DNA of 64,000 nt, taken from the NCBI RefSeq assembly GCF_022385335.1, contig NZ_CP092431.1:2356001-2420000 (forward strand). Reading direction: 5' to 3'. The notes under the pieces were generated by a model. That model saw nothing but the letters and a program-made list of their open reading frames with translations, was not told the DNA's origin and ran no database searches. Position 1 is the stretch's first letter. Each line of letters begins with the position of its first letter. A program made the position numbers and the translations under genes. The stretch comes from Streptomyces deccanensis (GTDB lineage: Bacteria > Actinomycetota > Actinomycetes > Streptomycetales > Streptomycetaceae). Shown one piece after another: positions 1 through 9,566 of the stretch.

Positions 1-87
1 GGCCAGCTTGGCGGTGTGGAAGGCGATGGAGGACTCCATCAGCACACCGGTGATCAGGACGCGCTTGCCCTCGAGGATTCCGCTCAT
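1..87 (-). CDS. fabI: Enoyl-ACP reductase, N-terminal fragment (runs off the window)
   Basis: Only the first 29 codons are present; the gene continues beyond the left edge. The visible N-terminus (MSGILEGKRVLITGV...) fits the start of FabI, the NADH-dependent enoyl-ACP reductase that completes each fatty-acid elongation cycle; it is an SDR-type Rossmann start in which the usual glycine-rich loop reads TGVLMESSIA. The gene lies 5 bases downstream of fabG on the same strand, so the two are probably co-transcribed. Identification rests on the short N-terminus plus the fabG neighbour. Confidence 0.85.
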   Translation of the reverse strand, partial: MSGILEGKRVLITGVLMESSIAFHTAKLA

Positions 88-92
88 GGTGA

Positions 93-812
93 TCAGTGAC
101 CCATTCCCAGTCCGCCGTCTACGGGGATGACGGCTCCAGTGATGTACGAGGCGTCGTCCGAGGTGAGGAACCGCACCGTCGCGGCGATCTCCTCGGGCTG
201 CGCGTAACGACCGAGCGGCACCTGCTTCACGATGCCCGCGCGCTGCTCGTCGGTGAGCACCTTGGTCATGTCGGTGTCGACGAAGCCGGGGGCGACGACG
301 TTGAAGGTGATGTTGCGCGAGCCCAGCTCACGGGCGAGGGAGCGCGCGAAGCCGACCAGGGCGGCCTTGGAGGCGGCGTAGTTGGCCTGGCCGGGCGAGC
401 CGTAGAGGCCCACGACCGAGGAAATGAGGACGACGCGGCCCTTCTTGGCGCGCAGCATGCCGCGGTTGGCGCGCTTGACGACGCGGAAGGTGCCGGTGAG
501 GTTGGTGTCGATGACCGAGGTGAAGTCCTCCTCGGACATGCGCATCAGGAGCTGGTCCTTGGTGACGCCGGCGTTGGCGATCAGCACCTCGACCGGGCCG
601 TGCTCGGCCTCGATCTCCTTGTAGGCCTGCTCCACCTGCTCGGGGTCGGTGATGTCGCACTTGACGGCCAGGCAGCCCAATTCTGTTAGGGCGGCCGGCG
701 GCTCCCCCGAGCGGTAGGTGATGGCGACCTTGTCGCCGGCGTCGGCGAACGCGCGGGCGATGGCGAGGCCGATGCCCCGGTTGCCTCCGGTGACGAGAAC
801 CGAGCGGCTCAA
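93..812 (-). CDS. fabG: 3-oxoacyl-ACP reductase FabG
   Basis: A 239-residue classical SDR that reduces 3-oxoacyl-ACP with NADPH in type II fatty-acid synthesis. Visible: cofactor loop TGGNRGIG near residues 8-15, NAG motif (IANAGV) near 80, catalytic Ser in LISSVVG, YAASKAAL carrying the YxxxK pair near 145, and the PGFVDTDM segment. The C-terminus ends ITGAVIPVDGGLGMGH, typical of FabG. It is followed after 5 bases by fabI, the usual actinobacterial fabG-fabI order. Confidence 0.95.
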   Translation of the reverse strand: MSRSVLVTGGNRGIGLAIARAFADAGDKVAITYRSGEPPAALTELGCLAVKCDITDPEQVEQAYKEIEAEHGPVEVLIANAGVTKDQLLMRMSEEDFTSVIDTNLTGTFRVVKRANRGMLRAKKGRVVLISSVVGLYGSPGQANYAASKAALVGFARSLARELGSRNITFNVVAPGFVDTDMTKVLTDEQRAGIVKQVPLGRYAQPEEIAATVRFLTSDDASYITGAVIPVDGGLGMGH

Positions 813-1073
813 CGGATCACCCTTTCCTTAGCGGTCTGAAGCGGTCTGGACACCTGCCCTGATGCCTGGACGGCAGGCGGCTTCCCTCGAAACCTATCGG
901 TCCATTTCTCCCGGCGGGCATTCGAGCTGTGACAGTGGCGCGGGGGAGTCGCTGTGGGGTCCCTACAGAAAGCCCGCCGACCGCAGCCGGAAAGATGTGG
1001 TCCGGCCGCCCGCGGGCGCGACATGATCGGACCCGACAGGCCACGACAACCGTTCGGCAACAGGGAGACCTCG

Positions 1074-2597
1074 GTGCCTCATTCCATCGACGAAGCCTTC
1101 ACGGCACTACCACTGAGGGCGCTCGCCGACGCCGCGCTCGCCCGCGCGCGGGCCCTCGGCGCCGATCACGCCGACTTCCGGTTCGAGCGGGTGCGCAGCG
1201 CGTCCTGGCGGCTCAGGGACGCGAAGCCGGCCGGGTCGTCGGACACCACCGACCTCGGGTACGCGGTGCGGGTGGTGCACGGCGGGACCTGGGGGTTCGC
1301 GTCCGGGGTGGATCTGACGATGGACGCCGCCGCCAAGGTCGCCTCGCAGGCCGTGGCCATGGCCAAGCTGTCCGCGCAGGTCATCAAGGCGGCCGGGTCG
1401 GACGAGCGGGTGGAGCTGGCGGACGAGCCGGTGCACGCGGAGAAGACCTGGGTCTCCTCCTACGAGATCGACCCGTTCACCATCCCCGACGAGGAGAAGA
1501 CCGCGCTGCTCACGGAGTGGAGCACGCGGCTGCTGGCGGCCGACGGGGTCAACCATGTCGACGCCTCGCTGCTCACGGTCCACGAGAACAAGTTCTACGC
1601 CGACACCGCCGGGACCGTGACCACCCAGCAGCGCGTACGGCTGCACCCGTCGCTGACCGCCGTGTCCGTCGACGAGTCCAGCGGCGAGTTCGACTCGATG
1701 CGGACGCTGGCGCCGCCGGTCGGGCGCGGCTGGGAGTACCTGACGGGCACCGGCTGGGACTGGGACGACGAGTTGGCCCGCATCCCCGAGCTGCTCGCCG
1801 AGAAGATGCGGGCACCGAGCGTCGAGGCGGGCGTCTACGACCTGGTCGTGGACCCGTCCAACCTGTGGCTGACCATCCACGAGTCCATCGGGCATGCGAC
1901 AGAGCTGGACCGTGCCCTCGGGTACGAGGCCGCCTACGCCGGTACGTCCTTCGCCACCTTCGACAAGCTGAACAAGCTGAAGTACGGCTCCGAGCTGATG
2001 AACGTCACCGGTGACCGCACCGCCGAGCACGGTCTGGCGACCATCGGATACGACGACGAGGGCGTGGCGGGCCAGAGCTGGGACCTCGTCCGGGACGGCA
2101 CCCTCGTCGGCTACCAACTCGACCGCCGCATCGCGAAGTTGACGGGCCTCGGCCGGTCGAACGGGTGCGCCTACGCCGACTCCCCCGGGCACGTACCGGT
2201 GCAGCGCATGGCCAATGTGTCGCTGAAGCCGGATCCGGCGGGGATGTCGACGGAGGATCTGATCGGCGGGGTCGACCGGGGTGTCTACGTCGTCGGGGAC
2301 CGGTCCTGGTCCATCGACATGCAGCGGTACAACTTCCAGTTCACCGGGCAGCGGTTCTTCAAGATCGAGAACGGGCGGATCACCGGGCAGTTGCGGGACG
2401 TCGCCTATCAGGCGACCACGACCGACTTCTGGGGATCCATGGCGGCCGTGGGCGGGCCGCAGACCTATGTCCTGGGCGGGGCGTTCAACTGTGGCAAGGC
2501 CCAGCCGGGCCAGGTCGCCGCGGTGTCGCACGGCTGCCCCTCCGCCCTCTTCAAGGGCGTCAACATTCTGAACACCACGCAGGAGGCCGGTCGATGA
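1074..2597 (+). CDS. tldD: TldD-type metalloprotease subunit
   Basis: A 507-residue TldD/PmbA-family protein. TldD is the zinc metalloprotease subunit of the TldD/TldE heterodimer, which processes peptides such as microcin B17 and CcdA in E. coli; its substrate here is unknown. The metal-binding motif HESIGH is visible near residue 265, matching the HExxxH of active TldD. I chose the GTG at 1074 because GGGAG lies just upstream; an upstream in-frame GTG at 954 would add 40 residues of uncharacteristic sequence. The stop overlaps the next start by four bases (ATGA), so expression with the partner is coupled. Confidence 0.92.
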   Translation: MPHSIDEAFTALPLRALADAALARARALGADHADFRFERVRSASWRLRDAKPAGSSDTTDLGYAVRVVHGGTWGFASGVDLTMDAAAKVASQAVAMAKLSAQVIKAAGSDERVELADEPVHAEKTWVSSYEIDPFTIPDEEKTALLTEWSTRLLAADGVNHVDASLLTVHENKFYADTAGTVTTQQRVRLHPSLTAVSVDESSGEFDSMRTLAPPVGRGWEYLTGTGWDWDDELARIPELLAEKMRAPSVEAGVYDLVVDPSNLWLTIHESIGHATELDRALGYEAAYAGTSFATFDKLNKLKYGSELMNVTGDRTAEHGLATIGYDDEGVAGQSWDLVRDGTLVGYQLDRRIAKLTGLGRSNGCAYADSPGHVPVQRMANVSLKPDPAGMSTEDLIGGVDRGVYVVGDRSWSIDMQRYNFQFTGQRFFKIENGRITGQLRDVAYQATTTDFWGSMAAVGGPQTYVLGGAFNCGKAQPGQVAAVSHGCPSALFKGVNILNTTQEAGR

Positions 2598-3994
2598 GCG
2601 CGCGGAACAGCAAGGCGCACAAGCCGCACCAGATCGTCGAGCGGGCCCTCGAACTCTCCCGGGCCGACGGCTGTGTCGTGATCGCCGACGAGTACTCGAC
2701 GGCGAACCTGCGCTGGGCGGGCAACGCGCTGACCACGAACGGGGTCACCCGGGGCCGGTCGGTGACCGTCGTCGCCACCGTCGACGGCAAGGAGGGCACC
2801 GCCTCCGGGGTCGTCTCGCGGGCCGCCGTCACCCCCGAGGAGCTGGAGCCGCTGGTGCGGGCCGCCGAGGCCGCCGCGCGCGGCGCCGGACCGGCCGAGG
2901 ACGCCCAGCCGCTGGTCACGGGGGTGGCGCACTCCCCCGACTTCACGGACGCGCCCGCCGAGACCTCCTCCGCCGTGTTCGCCGACTTCGCGCCGGCCCT
3001 CGGCGAATCCTTCGCACGCGCGCGTGCGGGCGGCCGTGAGCTGTACGGCTTCGCCAACCACGAGCTGGTGTCGAGCTATCTCGGCACGTCCACCGGGCTG
3101 CGGCTGCGCCACGACCAGCCGAACGGGACGCTGGAGCTGAACGCCAAGTCCCCGGACCGCAAGCGTTCGGCCTGGGCGGGGCGCTCCACGCGGGACTTCA
3201 AGGACGTCGACCCGGCGGCCCTGGACGCGGAGCTGGCCGTACGGCTGGGCTGGGCCGAGCGGCGGGTGCCGCTGCCCGCCGGACGGTACGAGACGCTGCT
3301 GCCGCCGACGGCCGTGGCGGACCTGCTGATCTACCAGATGTGGTCGGCGTCGGCGCGGGACGCGGCCGAGGGCCGGACCGTGTTCAGCAAGCCCGGCGGC
3401 ACGCGGATCGGCGAGCGGCTGACCGAGCTGCCGCTGACCCTGCGCAGCGACCCGAACGAGCCGGGCCTGGAGTGCGCGCCGTTCGTGCTGGCCCACTCCT
3501 CCGGCGGCGACAGCTCGGTGTTCGACAACGGGCTGCCGCTGACGGCGACCGAGTGGATCAGCGGGGGCGAGATCGCGCACCTGCCGACCACCCGGCACAG
3601 CGCGGGCCTGACGGGGCTGCCGGTGGTGCCGACGATCGGCAACCTGATCCTGGACGGCGGCGCGGACCGCTCCCTGGAGGAGATGGTCGCGGACACCGAG
3701 CGCGGGCTGCTGCTGACCTGCCTGTGGTACATCCGCGAGGTCGACCCGGCGACGCTGCTGCTGACCGGCCTGACCCGCGACGGCGTCTACCTCGTGGAGA
3801 ACGGCGAGGTCACGGGCGAGGTCAACAACTTCCGCTTCAACGAGTCGCCGGTGGACCTGCTGGGCCGGGCCACGGAGGCGGGGCGCACGGAGAAGACGCT
3901 GCCGCGCGAGTGGAGCGACTACTTCACCAGGGCCGCGATGCCCGCGCTGCGGGTGCCGGATTTCAATATGAGTTCTGTCAGCCAGGGCGTATAA
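2594..3994 (+). CDS. tldE: TldE/PmbA-type protease partner subunit
   Basis: A 466-residue TldD/PmbA-family protein that lacks the HExxxH motif of its neighbour. This is what separates the non-catalytic TldE (PmbA) subunit from TldD. Family segments include [14 protein letters not shown] near the N-terminus, [16 protein letters not shown] in the middle and [12 protein letters not shown] near the C-terminus. The ATG overlaps the tldD stop, giving a two-gene coupled unit. tyrS starts 50 bases downstream and may be read through from it. Confidence 0.9.
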   Translation: MSARNSKAHKPHQIVERALELSRADGCVVIADEYSTANLRWAGNALTTNGVTRGRSVTVVATVDGKEGTASGVVSRAAVTPEELEPLVRAAEAAARGAGPAEDAQPLVTGVAHSPDFTDAPAETSSAVFADFAPALGESFARARAGGRELYGFANHELVSSYLGTSTGLRLRHDQPNGTLELNAKSPDRKRSAWAGRSTRDFKDVDPAALDAELAVRLGWAERRVPLPAGRYETLLPPTAVADLLIYQMWSASARDAAEGRTVFSKPGGTRIGERLTELPLTLRSDPNEPGLECAPFVLAHSSGGDSSVFDNGLPLTATEWISGGEIAHLPTTRHSAGLTGLPVVPTIGNLILDGGADRSLEEMVADTERGLLLTCLWYIREVDPATLLLTGLTRDGVYLVENGEVTGEVNNFRFNESPVDLLGRATEAGRTEKTLPREWSDYFTRAAMPALRVPDFNMSSVSQGV

Positions 3995-4044
3995 CCTCGT
4001 ACCTGATTCACCTGGTGCGACCCACTCGAGGAGACACGAGAACC

Positions 4045-5313
4045 GTGACGGACATCGTCGACGAGCTGAAGTGGCGGGGCCTGTTCGCCCTGTCCACCGA
4101 CGAGGACGCTTTGCGCAAGGCGCTCGCGGACGGTCCCGTCACGTTCTATTGCGGTTTCGACCCGACCGCACCGTCCCTGCACGTCGGGCATCTGGTGCAG
4201 GTGCTCACCGTGCGCCGGCTCCAGCAGGCCGGTCACCGGCCGCTGGCGCTGGTCGGCGGGGCGACGGGCCTGATCGGCGACCCCCGTCCGACGGCGGAGC
4301 GCACGCTGAACGACCCGGAGACCGTCGCCGGCTGGGTCGGCAAGCTGCGCGGTCAGATCGAGCCGTTCCTGTCCTTCGAGGGTGAGAACGCGGCCGTCAT
4401 GGTCAACAACCTCGACTGGACCGAGGGTCTGTCCGCCATCGAGTTCCTGCGGGACATCGGCAAGCACTTCCGCGTCAACAAGATGCTGACGAAGGACTCC
4501 GTCGCCCGCCGGCTGGAGTCCGACCAGGGCATCAGCTACACCGAGTTCAGCTACCAGATCCTCCAGGGCATGGACTTCCTCCAGCTCTACCGGAGGTACG
4601 GCTGCACGCTCCAGCAGGGCGGCAGCGACCAGTGGGGCAACCTCACGGCCGGCCTGGACCTGATCCACCGGCTCGAGCCCGGTGTGGAGGCGCACGCGCT
4701 GGCCACCCCGCTGATGACCAAGGCGGACGGCACCAAGTTCGGCAAGACCGAGGGCGGCGCCGTCTGGCTCGATCCGGAGATGACCACGCCGTACGCGTTC
4801 TACCAGTTCTGGCTGAACGTGGACGACCGGGACATCACCCGCTACATGCGGATCCTGTCCTTCAAGTCCCGTGAGGAGCTCGAGGAGCTGGAGAAGCAGA
4901 CGGAGGAGCGGCCGCAGGCACGTGCCGCGCAGCGGGCGCTGGCCGAGGAGCTGACGACGCTGGTGCACGGGGCCGCCCAGACGGCCGCCGTGATCGCCGC
5001 GTCCCGTGCGCTGTTCGGTCAGGGCGAGCTGGCGGAGCTGGACGAGAAGACGCTGGCCGCGGCGCTGTCCGAGCTGCCGCACGCCAAGGTGGCCGAGCCG
5101 GCGCCGGTCGTGGATCTCCTCGCGGAGGTCGGGCTGGTGCCGAGCAAGTCCGCGGGGCGGCGGACCGTGAAGGAGGGCGGGGCCTACGTGAACAACGTGA
5201 AGGTCACCGCGGAGGACGCGGTTCCGTCCCGGGAAGAGCTGATCCATGGGCGGTGGCTGGTGCTGCGTCGGGGGAAGAAGAACCTGGCCGCGATCGAGGT
5301 GACCGGGGCCTAG
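4045..5313 (+). CDS. tyrS: Tyrosyl-tRNA synthetase
   Basis: A 422-residue class I aminoacyl-tRNA synthetase charging tRNA-Tyr. The HIGH-type motif reads HVGH in the segment [11 protein letters not shown] near residue 50. The KMSKS-type loop reads KFGKT in [13 protein letters not shown] near residue 230. A C-terminal S4-like RNA-binding domain is visible ([17 protein letters not shown]). The GTG at 4045 is preceded by GAGGAGA at good spacing; the in-frame upstream extension is shadow of tldE. No T-box-like leader is seen in the 50-base gap. Confidence 0.96.
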   Translation: MTDIVDELKWRGLFALSTDEDALRKALADGPVTFYCGFDPTAPSLHVGHLVQVLTVRRLQQAGHRPLALVGGATGLIGDPRPTAERTLNDPETVAGWVGKLRGQIEPFLSFEGENAAVMVNNLDWTEGLSAIEFLRDIGKHFRVNKMLTKDSVARRLESDQGISYTEFSYQILQGMDFLQLYRRYGCTLQQGGSDQWGNLTAGLDLIHRLEPGVEAHALATPLMTKADGTKFGKTEGGAVWLDPEMTTPYAFYQFWLNVDDRDITRYMRILSFKSREELEELEKQTEERPQARAAQRALAEELTTLVHGAAQTAAVIAASRALFGQGELAELDEKTLAAALSELPHAKVAEPAPVVDLLAEVGLVPSKSAGRRTVKEGGAYVNNVKVTAEDAVPSREELIHGRWLVLRRGKKNLAAIEVTGA

Positions 5314-5387
5314 GCACGATCGAGTTCGCCGGGGCCTGGGCGCCGTAGGGGCGTGGATGATCTGGCGAGTGCCGCTTCATCGTGGTT

Positions 5388-5421
5388 GCTCGCGCAGTTC
5401 CCCGCGCCCCTTTCGGGGCGC
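5388..5421. repeat. Dispersed CGCGCAGTTCCCCGCGCCCC element with hairpin, copy 1
   Basis: One of five copies in the window of an element whose left part reads CGCGCAGTTCCCCGCGCCCC. Here it ends in a perfect 7-base inverted repeat GCGCCCC-TTTC-GGGGCGC (5404-5421). It lies between the convergent tyrS and the small membrane gene at 5422 and may serve as a bidirectional terminator. Confidence 0.8.
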
Positions 5422-5700
5422 TCAGGTCCGCCGTTTTCTCTTGCCCAGGGTCGCCATGTACGCCATGTCGCCCAGGGCCACGATGACGATCGCGGCGACC
5501 AGCTGGAAGATGTGGCGGCTCCAGTCGATACCGGAGGTCTCCTCGACCCCGAAGCCGCGTGCGATCGCGTTGCCGACGACGGCGCCCAGCATGCCGAAGA
5601 TCGTCGTCAGCCAGAGCGGGCTGTGCTGCTTGCCCGGGAGGATCGCCTTGGCCAGCAGGCCCAGTACGAATCCCACGATGATCGCCCACAACCAGCCCAT
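5422..5700 (-). CDS. GlsB/YeaQ/YmgE-type small membrane protein
   Basis: A 92-residue protein with about three hydrophobic segments (WLWAIIVGFVLGLLAKA, LTTIFGMLGAVVGNAIA, IFQLVAAIVIVALGDMA). The pattern GLLAKAILPGKQ followed by a GxxGAxVG helix is typical of the GlsB/YeaQ/YmgE transglycosylase-associated family, small stress-linked inner-membrane proteins of unknown mechanism. The ATG at 5700 has an AGGAGG-like site upstream; a longer in-frame reading has no such site. It converges on tyrS. Confidence 0.88.
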   Translation of the reverse strand: MGWLWAIIVGFVLGLLAKAILPGKQHSPLWLTTIFGMLGAVVGNAIARGFGVEETSGIDWSRHIFQLVAAIVIVALGDMAYMATLGKRKRRT

Positions 5701-5946
5701 GGCTGCCTCCTCGTACGGCTCGACGTGAGCATTACGCCCAGTGTCGGCCCGCCTGCGGTACGCCGCATGTCGGGCACGGCTGTACGCGCTACGGCGCATT
5801 TCCCGCACTCCCCGTGGAAGGTGACCCGGTCTCGTAGGCGGCGCAGACGCGGCGTAACGTTGAACGTGTCCGGACCGCGTGCCCTGTAGCGGACACGGAC
5901 GGGCACGGGCCGGGGAGCGTCCGAAAAAGGCGGGTGGTGGAACGCG

Positions 5947-6318
5947 ATGCGGAAGCAGAGCAACGTCGAGGTCTTCCGGATCACTGGTGCCCGGCAGGGC
6001 CTCGCCGACGACGTCCGCGGCCGGCAGCGCCGCTACATCATCTCGATGTCCGTCCGCACCCTCGCGGTGATCGCCGCCGCGGTCCTCTGGAACGTCGAAC
6101 GGCACGTCGCGGTCGTCGCGCTGGTGCTCGGCGCGGTGCTGCCGTACATCGCCGTGGTGATCGCCAACGCGGGCCGGGAGAACGCGCCCTCGCTGCCGTC
6201 CACGTTCGTGAGGGCCCCCATGCGGCCGATGATCGAGCCGCCCGCGGAATCCGTCCCGGAGGATTCCGCGGCCGATGCGGCGGGGCCTCGGCGGAGCGAG
6301 CCGCGCGAGCGGGCCTGA
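5947..6318 (+). CDS. DUF3099-family membrane protein
   Basis: A 123-residue protein whose N-terminal portion (VFRITGARQGLADDVRGRQ) followed by two hydrophobic helices (MSVRTLAVIAAAVLW and VALVLGAVLPYIAVVIAN) matches the actinobacterial DUF3099 family as I know it. Function is unknown; it should sit in the cytoplasmic membrane with a soluble, acidic/proline-rich tail. It stands alone, with a candidate 6C RNA beginning about 100 bases downstream. Confidence 0.8.
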   Translation: MRKQSNVEVFRITGARQGLADDVRGRQRRYIISMSVRTLAVIAAAVLWNVERHVAVVALVLGAVLPYIAVVIANAGRENAPSLPSTFVRAPMRPMIEPPAESVPEDSAADAAGPRRSEPRERA

Positions 6319-6424
6319 GCGACCGGCCGTCCGGACGTCCCCACGAAACGGAATCCGGCCACCCGCCAAGCTCAAGAAATGCTCAGATCAATCATGTAGT
6401 TCCTGTGCCGGGCAGAGGCCTACC

Positions 6425-6516
6425 CGTGACATACTTCGTACGCGCTCCGCATCCCCCGTCGGAGCGACAGACCGACGCCGGGCAGCTCCCCCCGTGGCTG
6501 CTCGGCGTCGCCTTTT
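6425..6516 (+). ncRNA. 6C-like small RNA: two hairpins with C-rich loops and a U-tract
   Basis: Two adjacent hairpins are visible. The first has 7-base arms CGCTCCG/CGGAGCG (6443-6449, 6460-6466) around a loop with five consecutive C. The second has 13-base arms (6474-6486, 6497-6509, one G-T pair) around a loop with six consecutive C, followed by TTTT at 6513-6516 as in an intrinsic terminator. Two stem-loops each exposing a C run is the defining architecture of the actinobacterial 6C RNA family (represented by B11 in mycobacteria). The 5' end is estimated, and no clear promoter was found. Confidence 0.75.
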
Positions 6517-6549
6517 CTCCGGCCGGATTCCTGCGGCTAGGGTCGACGT

Positions 6550-6789
6550 GTGAACATCCTCAACGTCCCCGGCTCGGATCCGTCCTCCCCCATCTGTTCG
6601 GCCAAGGGGTGTCGTGCCGACGCGGTCTGGGTGCTCGCCTGGAACAACCCGAAGCTGCACACGCCGGAGCGCCGCAAGACCTGGCTCGCCTGCGAGGAGC
6701 ACCGGGAGCACCTGTCGCAGTTCCTGGGGGTGCGGGGGTTCCTCAAGGACGTGGTGAAGCTGGACGACTGGGAGGAGCCGGCGCCGTAG
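6550..6789 (+). CDS. Conserved small protein with Cys/His pattern
   Basis: A 79-residue soluble protein with GTG start. It contains CSAKGC near the N-terminus and CEEHREH in the middle, a spacing that could bind zinc, and an acidic C-terminus (LDDWEEPAP). I do not recognise a characterised family, though similar proteins are common beside moaA in streptomycetes. It converges on moaA with only 6 bases between stop codons. Confidence 0.75.
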   Translation: MNILNVPGSDPSSPICSAKGCRADAVWVLAWNNPKLHTPERRKTWLACEEHREHLSQFLGVRGFLKDVVKLDDWEEPAP

Positions 6790-6795
6790 GGCCGC

Positions 6796-7785
6796 TCAGC
6801 CCCCGATCGCCGACATCGGCCGGTCCGGCTGGACGAACGACGGGTCGTCGAGGCCGGCGCCCGCCTTCTTGCCCCACATCGCCAGCCGCCAGATGCGGGC
6901 TATCTCCTCGTCCGGAGCGCCGGAGCGCAGCGCGGCGCGCAGGTCGGTCTCCTCGCGGGCGAAGAGGCAGGTGCGGACCTGCCCGTCGGCGGTGAGGCGG
7001 GTGCGGTCGCAGGCCGAGCAGAAGGGGCGGGTGACCGAGGCGATGACGCCCACGCGGTGCGGGCCGCCGTCGACCAGCCAGCGTTCGGCGGGGGCCGAGC
7101 CGCGTTCGTCCTGGCCCTCGGGGGTGAGGTCGAAGCGGGTGCGCAGGGAGGTCAGGATGTCGCCGGCGGTCACCATGCCGTCGCGCTTCCAGCCGTGCTG
7201 GGCGTCCAGGGGCATCTGCTCGATGAAGCGCAGCTCGTAGTCGTGCTCGACGGCCCAGGCGAGGAGGTCCGGGGCCTCGTCGTCGTTCAGGCCGGGCATC
7301 AGGACCGAGTTGACCTTGACGGGGGTCAGGTCGGCGTCGCGGGCGGCTTCGAGGCCTTCGAGGACGTCCTTGTGACGGTCCCGGCGGGTGAGGGTCTTGA
7401 AGACGTCCGGGCGCAGGGTGTCCAGGGAGACGTTCACCCGGTCCAGGCCGGCCGCCTTCAGGGCCGTCGCCGTGCGCCTGAGGCCGATGCCGTTGGTGGT
7501 GAGGGACATCTGGGGGCGGGGGGCGAGGGCCGCCACGCGCTCCACGATGCCGACCAGGCCGGGGCGCAGGAGCGGCTCACCGCCGGTGAAGCGGACCTCC
7601 TCGATGCCCAGGATCCGGACGGCTATGTCGATGAGGCGGACGATCTCGTCGTCGCTCAGCAGGTCGGGCTTGGCCAGCCACTGCAGGCCCTCCTCGGGCA
7701 TGCAGTAGGTACAGCGCAGATTGCACCGGTCGGTCAGCGAGACCCTCAGGTCGGTGGCCACTCGGCCGTAGGTGTCGATGAGCAC
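6796..7785 (-). CDS. moaA: GTP 3',8-cyclase MoaA
   Basis: A 329-residue radical SAM enzyme that, with MoaC, converts GTP to cyclic pyranopterin monophosphate, the first step of molybdenum cofactor synthesis. The N-terminal iron-sulfur motif reads CNLRCTYC (CxxxCxxC), followed by the SAM-site segment FTGGEPLLRPG. The C-terminal second-cluster cysteines appear in FCSACDRTRLTADGQVRTCLF-type sequence, and the terminus is MSAIGG, close to the family's GG tail. The GTG start at 7785 is preceded by GAGGGGG. Confidence 0.96.
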   Translation of the reverse strand: MLIDTYGRVATDLRVSLTDRCNLRCTYCMPEEGLQWLAKPDLLSDDEIVRLIDIAVRILGIEEVRFTGGEPLLRPGLVGIVERVAALAPRPQMSLTTNGIGLRRTATALKAAGLDRVNVSLDTLRPDVFKTLTRRDRHKDVLEGLEAARDADLTPVKVNSVLMPGLNDDEAPDLLAWAVEHDYELRFIEQMPLDAQHGWKRDGMVTAGDILTSLRTRFDLTPEGQDERGSAPAERWLVDGGPHRVGVIASVTRPFCSACDRTRLTADGQVRTCLFAREETDLRAALRSGAPDEEIARIWRLAMWGKKAGAGLDDPSFVQPDRPMSAIGG

Positions 7786-7886
7786 GTGGGCCCCCTCCCT
7801 CGCGGCGGATCACAATCGTTCGACATCTGCGAGCCTACGTGACCGCGCTGACAACATCACCGGCCCGATCGCACGAGACGCGGCGA

Positions 7887-7916
7887 GGGGCCGCCGTAGA
7901 GATCTACGACGGCCCC
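7887..7916. terminator. Inverted repeat downstream of the symporter gene
   Basis: GGGGCCG and CGGCCCC arms continue inward through CGTAGA/TCTACG with one mismatch, giving a stem of about 14 pairs. It sits 25 bases past the stop of the minus-strand symporter and is a probable factor-independent terminator without a clear U-tract. Confidence 0.6.
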
Positions 7917-7940
7917 TTCGTGACGGGTCTTTCAGCGGAG

Positions 7941-9566
7941 CTAGTGCGCGCCCGTGCCCGTGAGGGAGCGGACCTCCAGCTCGGCGTACTTCGCGTCGTC
8001 GGCCTTCTCCTTGGAGAGGACCGTGCCGAGGAAGCCCATGAGGAAGCCGAACGGGATGGAGATGATGCCCGGGTTCTTCAGCGGGAACCAGGCGAAGTCG
8101 ACGTCCGGGAACATCGCCTTCGGGTCGCCGGAGACCACGGGCGAGAACAGCACCAGGCCGACGGCGACGATCAGACCGCCGTAGATCGACCACAGCGCGC
8201 CCTGGGTGGTGAACTTCTTCCAGAAGAGGCTGTAGAGGATGGTCGGCAGGTTGGCGGAGGCCGCGACCGCGAAGGCGAGGGCGACCAGGCCAGCCACGTT
8301 CAGGTCGCGGGCGAGGGCGCCGAGGCCGATGGAGACGATGCCGATGGCGACGGTCGCCCAGCGGGCCGCGCGGACCTCCTCGGCGCCGGAGGCCTGCCCC
8401 TTGCGGATGACGTTGGCGTAGATGTCGTGCGCGAAGGACGACGACGAGGCGAGGGTGAGGCCGGCGACCACGGCGAGGATGGTCGCGAAGGCCACCGCCG
8501 AGATCGTGGCGAGCAGGATCGCGCCCCACGCCGAGTCGACGCCGCCCAGGTGCAGGGCGAGCAGCGGGGCCGCCGTGTTGCCGGACGGGTTGGAGGCGAT
8601 GATCTCGTCCTGGGAGATCAGCGCGGCGGCGCCGAAGCCGAGGGCGATGGTCATCAGGTAGAAGCCGCCGATGATGCCGATGGCCCAGTTCACGGACTTA
8701 CGGGCGGCCTTGGCGTTGGGCACCGTGTAGAAGCGGATCAGGATGTGCGGCAGGCCGGCGGTGCCGAGGACGAGGGCGATGCCGAGGGAGATGAAGTCCA
8801 GCTTGGAGGTGCCGGTGGCGCCGTACTGCAGGCCGGGCTCCAGGAAGGCGGCGCCCTTGCCGCTGTTCTCGGCGGCGGTGCCGAGCAGATCGGAGATGTT
8901 GAAGTTGAACTTCAGCAGCACCAGGAACGTAATGAGGAGCGTGCCGCCGATGAGCAGCACGGCCTTCACCATCTGGACCCAGGTGGTGCCCTTCATACCG
9001 CCGATGGAGACGTAGACGATCATCAGGAGGCCGACGAGGGCGACGATGAGGATCTTGCCGGCGTCGGAGGTGATGCCGAGGAGCAGCGAGACGAGGACGC
9101 CCGCGCCCGCCATCTGGGCCAGCAGGTAGAAGATCGACACCACGATCGTGGAGGTGCCGGCGGCGGTGCGGACGGGGCGCTGGCGCATGCGGTACGCGAG
9201 CACGTCGCCCATGGTGTAGCGGCCGGAGTTCCGCAGCGGCTCGGCGACCAGGAGGAGGGCGACCAGCCAGGCGACCAGGAAGCCGATGGAGTAGAGGAAG
9301 CCGTCGTAGCCGAAGAGGGCGATGGCGCCCGCGATGCCGAGGAACGACGCGGCGGACATGTAGTCGCCGGAGACCGCGAGGCCGTTCTGGAAGGCGCTGA
9401 ACTGGCGGCCGCCCGCGTAGAAGTCGGCGGCGTCCTTGGTCTGGCGGCCGGCCCAGACGGTGATGCCGAGGGTCGCGAGGACGAACAGCGCGAACAGGGT
9501 GATGATGAGCGGCCGGTGCTCGCTGGCCTCGTTGGCCGCGAGGAACGTCTGCGTTGCGGGGCTCAT
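7941..9566 (-). CDS. Cation:acetate (monocarboxylate) symporter, SSS family
   Basis: A 541-residue sodium:solute symporter with about 13 hydrophobic segments. GRQTKDAADFYAGGR near the N-terminus and SGDYMSAASFLG are typical of ActP-type acetate symporters. The preceding gene encodes a DUF485 protein, the usual partner of ActP-like transporters, and the two overlap by four bases (ATGA). Uptake of acetate or a related short monocarboxylate is likely; the exact substrate is inferred. The start MSPATQTF at 9566 was chosen for this coupling. Confidence 0.88.
   Translation of the reverse strand: MSPATQTFLAANEASEHRPLIITLFALFVLATLGITVWAGRQTKDAADFYAGGRQFSAFQNGLAVSGDYMSAASFLGIAGAIALFGYDGFLYSIGFLVAWLVALLLVAEPLRNSGRYTMGDVLAYRMRQRPVRTAAGTSTIVVSIFYLLAQMAGAGVLVSLLLGITSDAGKILIVALVGLLMIVYVSIGGMKGTTWVQMVKAVLLIGGTLLITFLVLLKFNFNISDLLGTAAENSGKGAAFLEPGLQYGATGTSKLDFISLGIALVLGTAGLPHILIRFYTVPNAKAARKSVNWAIGIIGGFYLMTIALGFGAAALISQDEIIASNPSGNTAAPLLALHLGGVDSAWGAILLATISAVAFATILAVVAGLTLASSSSFAHDIYANVIRKGQASGAEEVRAARWATVAIGIVSIGLGALARDLNVAGLVALAFAVAASANLPTILYSLFWKKFTTQGALWSIYGGLIVAVGLVLFSPVVSGDPKAMFPDVDFAWFPLKNPGIISIPFGFLMGFLGTVLSKEKADDAKYAELEVRSLTGTGAH

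Noticed and set aside
96..689. 197-residue plus-strand ORF opposite fabG
   Set aside because: It is the antisense shadow of fabG, a high-GC codon-position artefact with no family features.
954..1073. Upstream extension of tldD from GTG 954
   Set aside because: The added 40 residues are unlike TldD and the GTG at 1074 has the ribosome-binding site.
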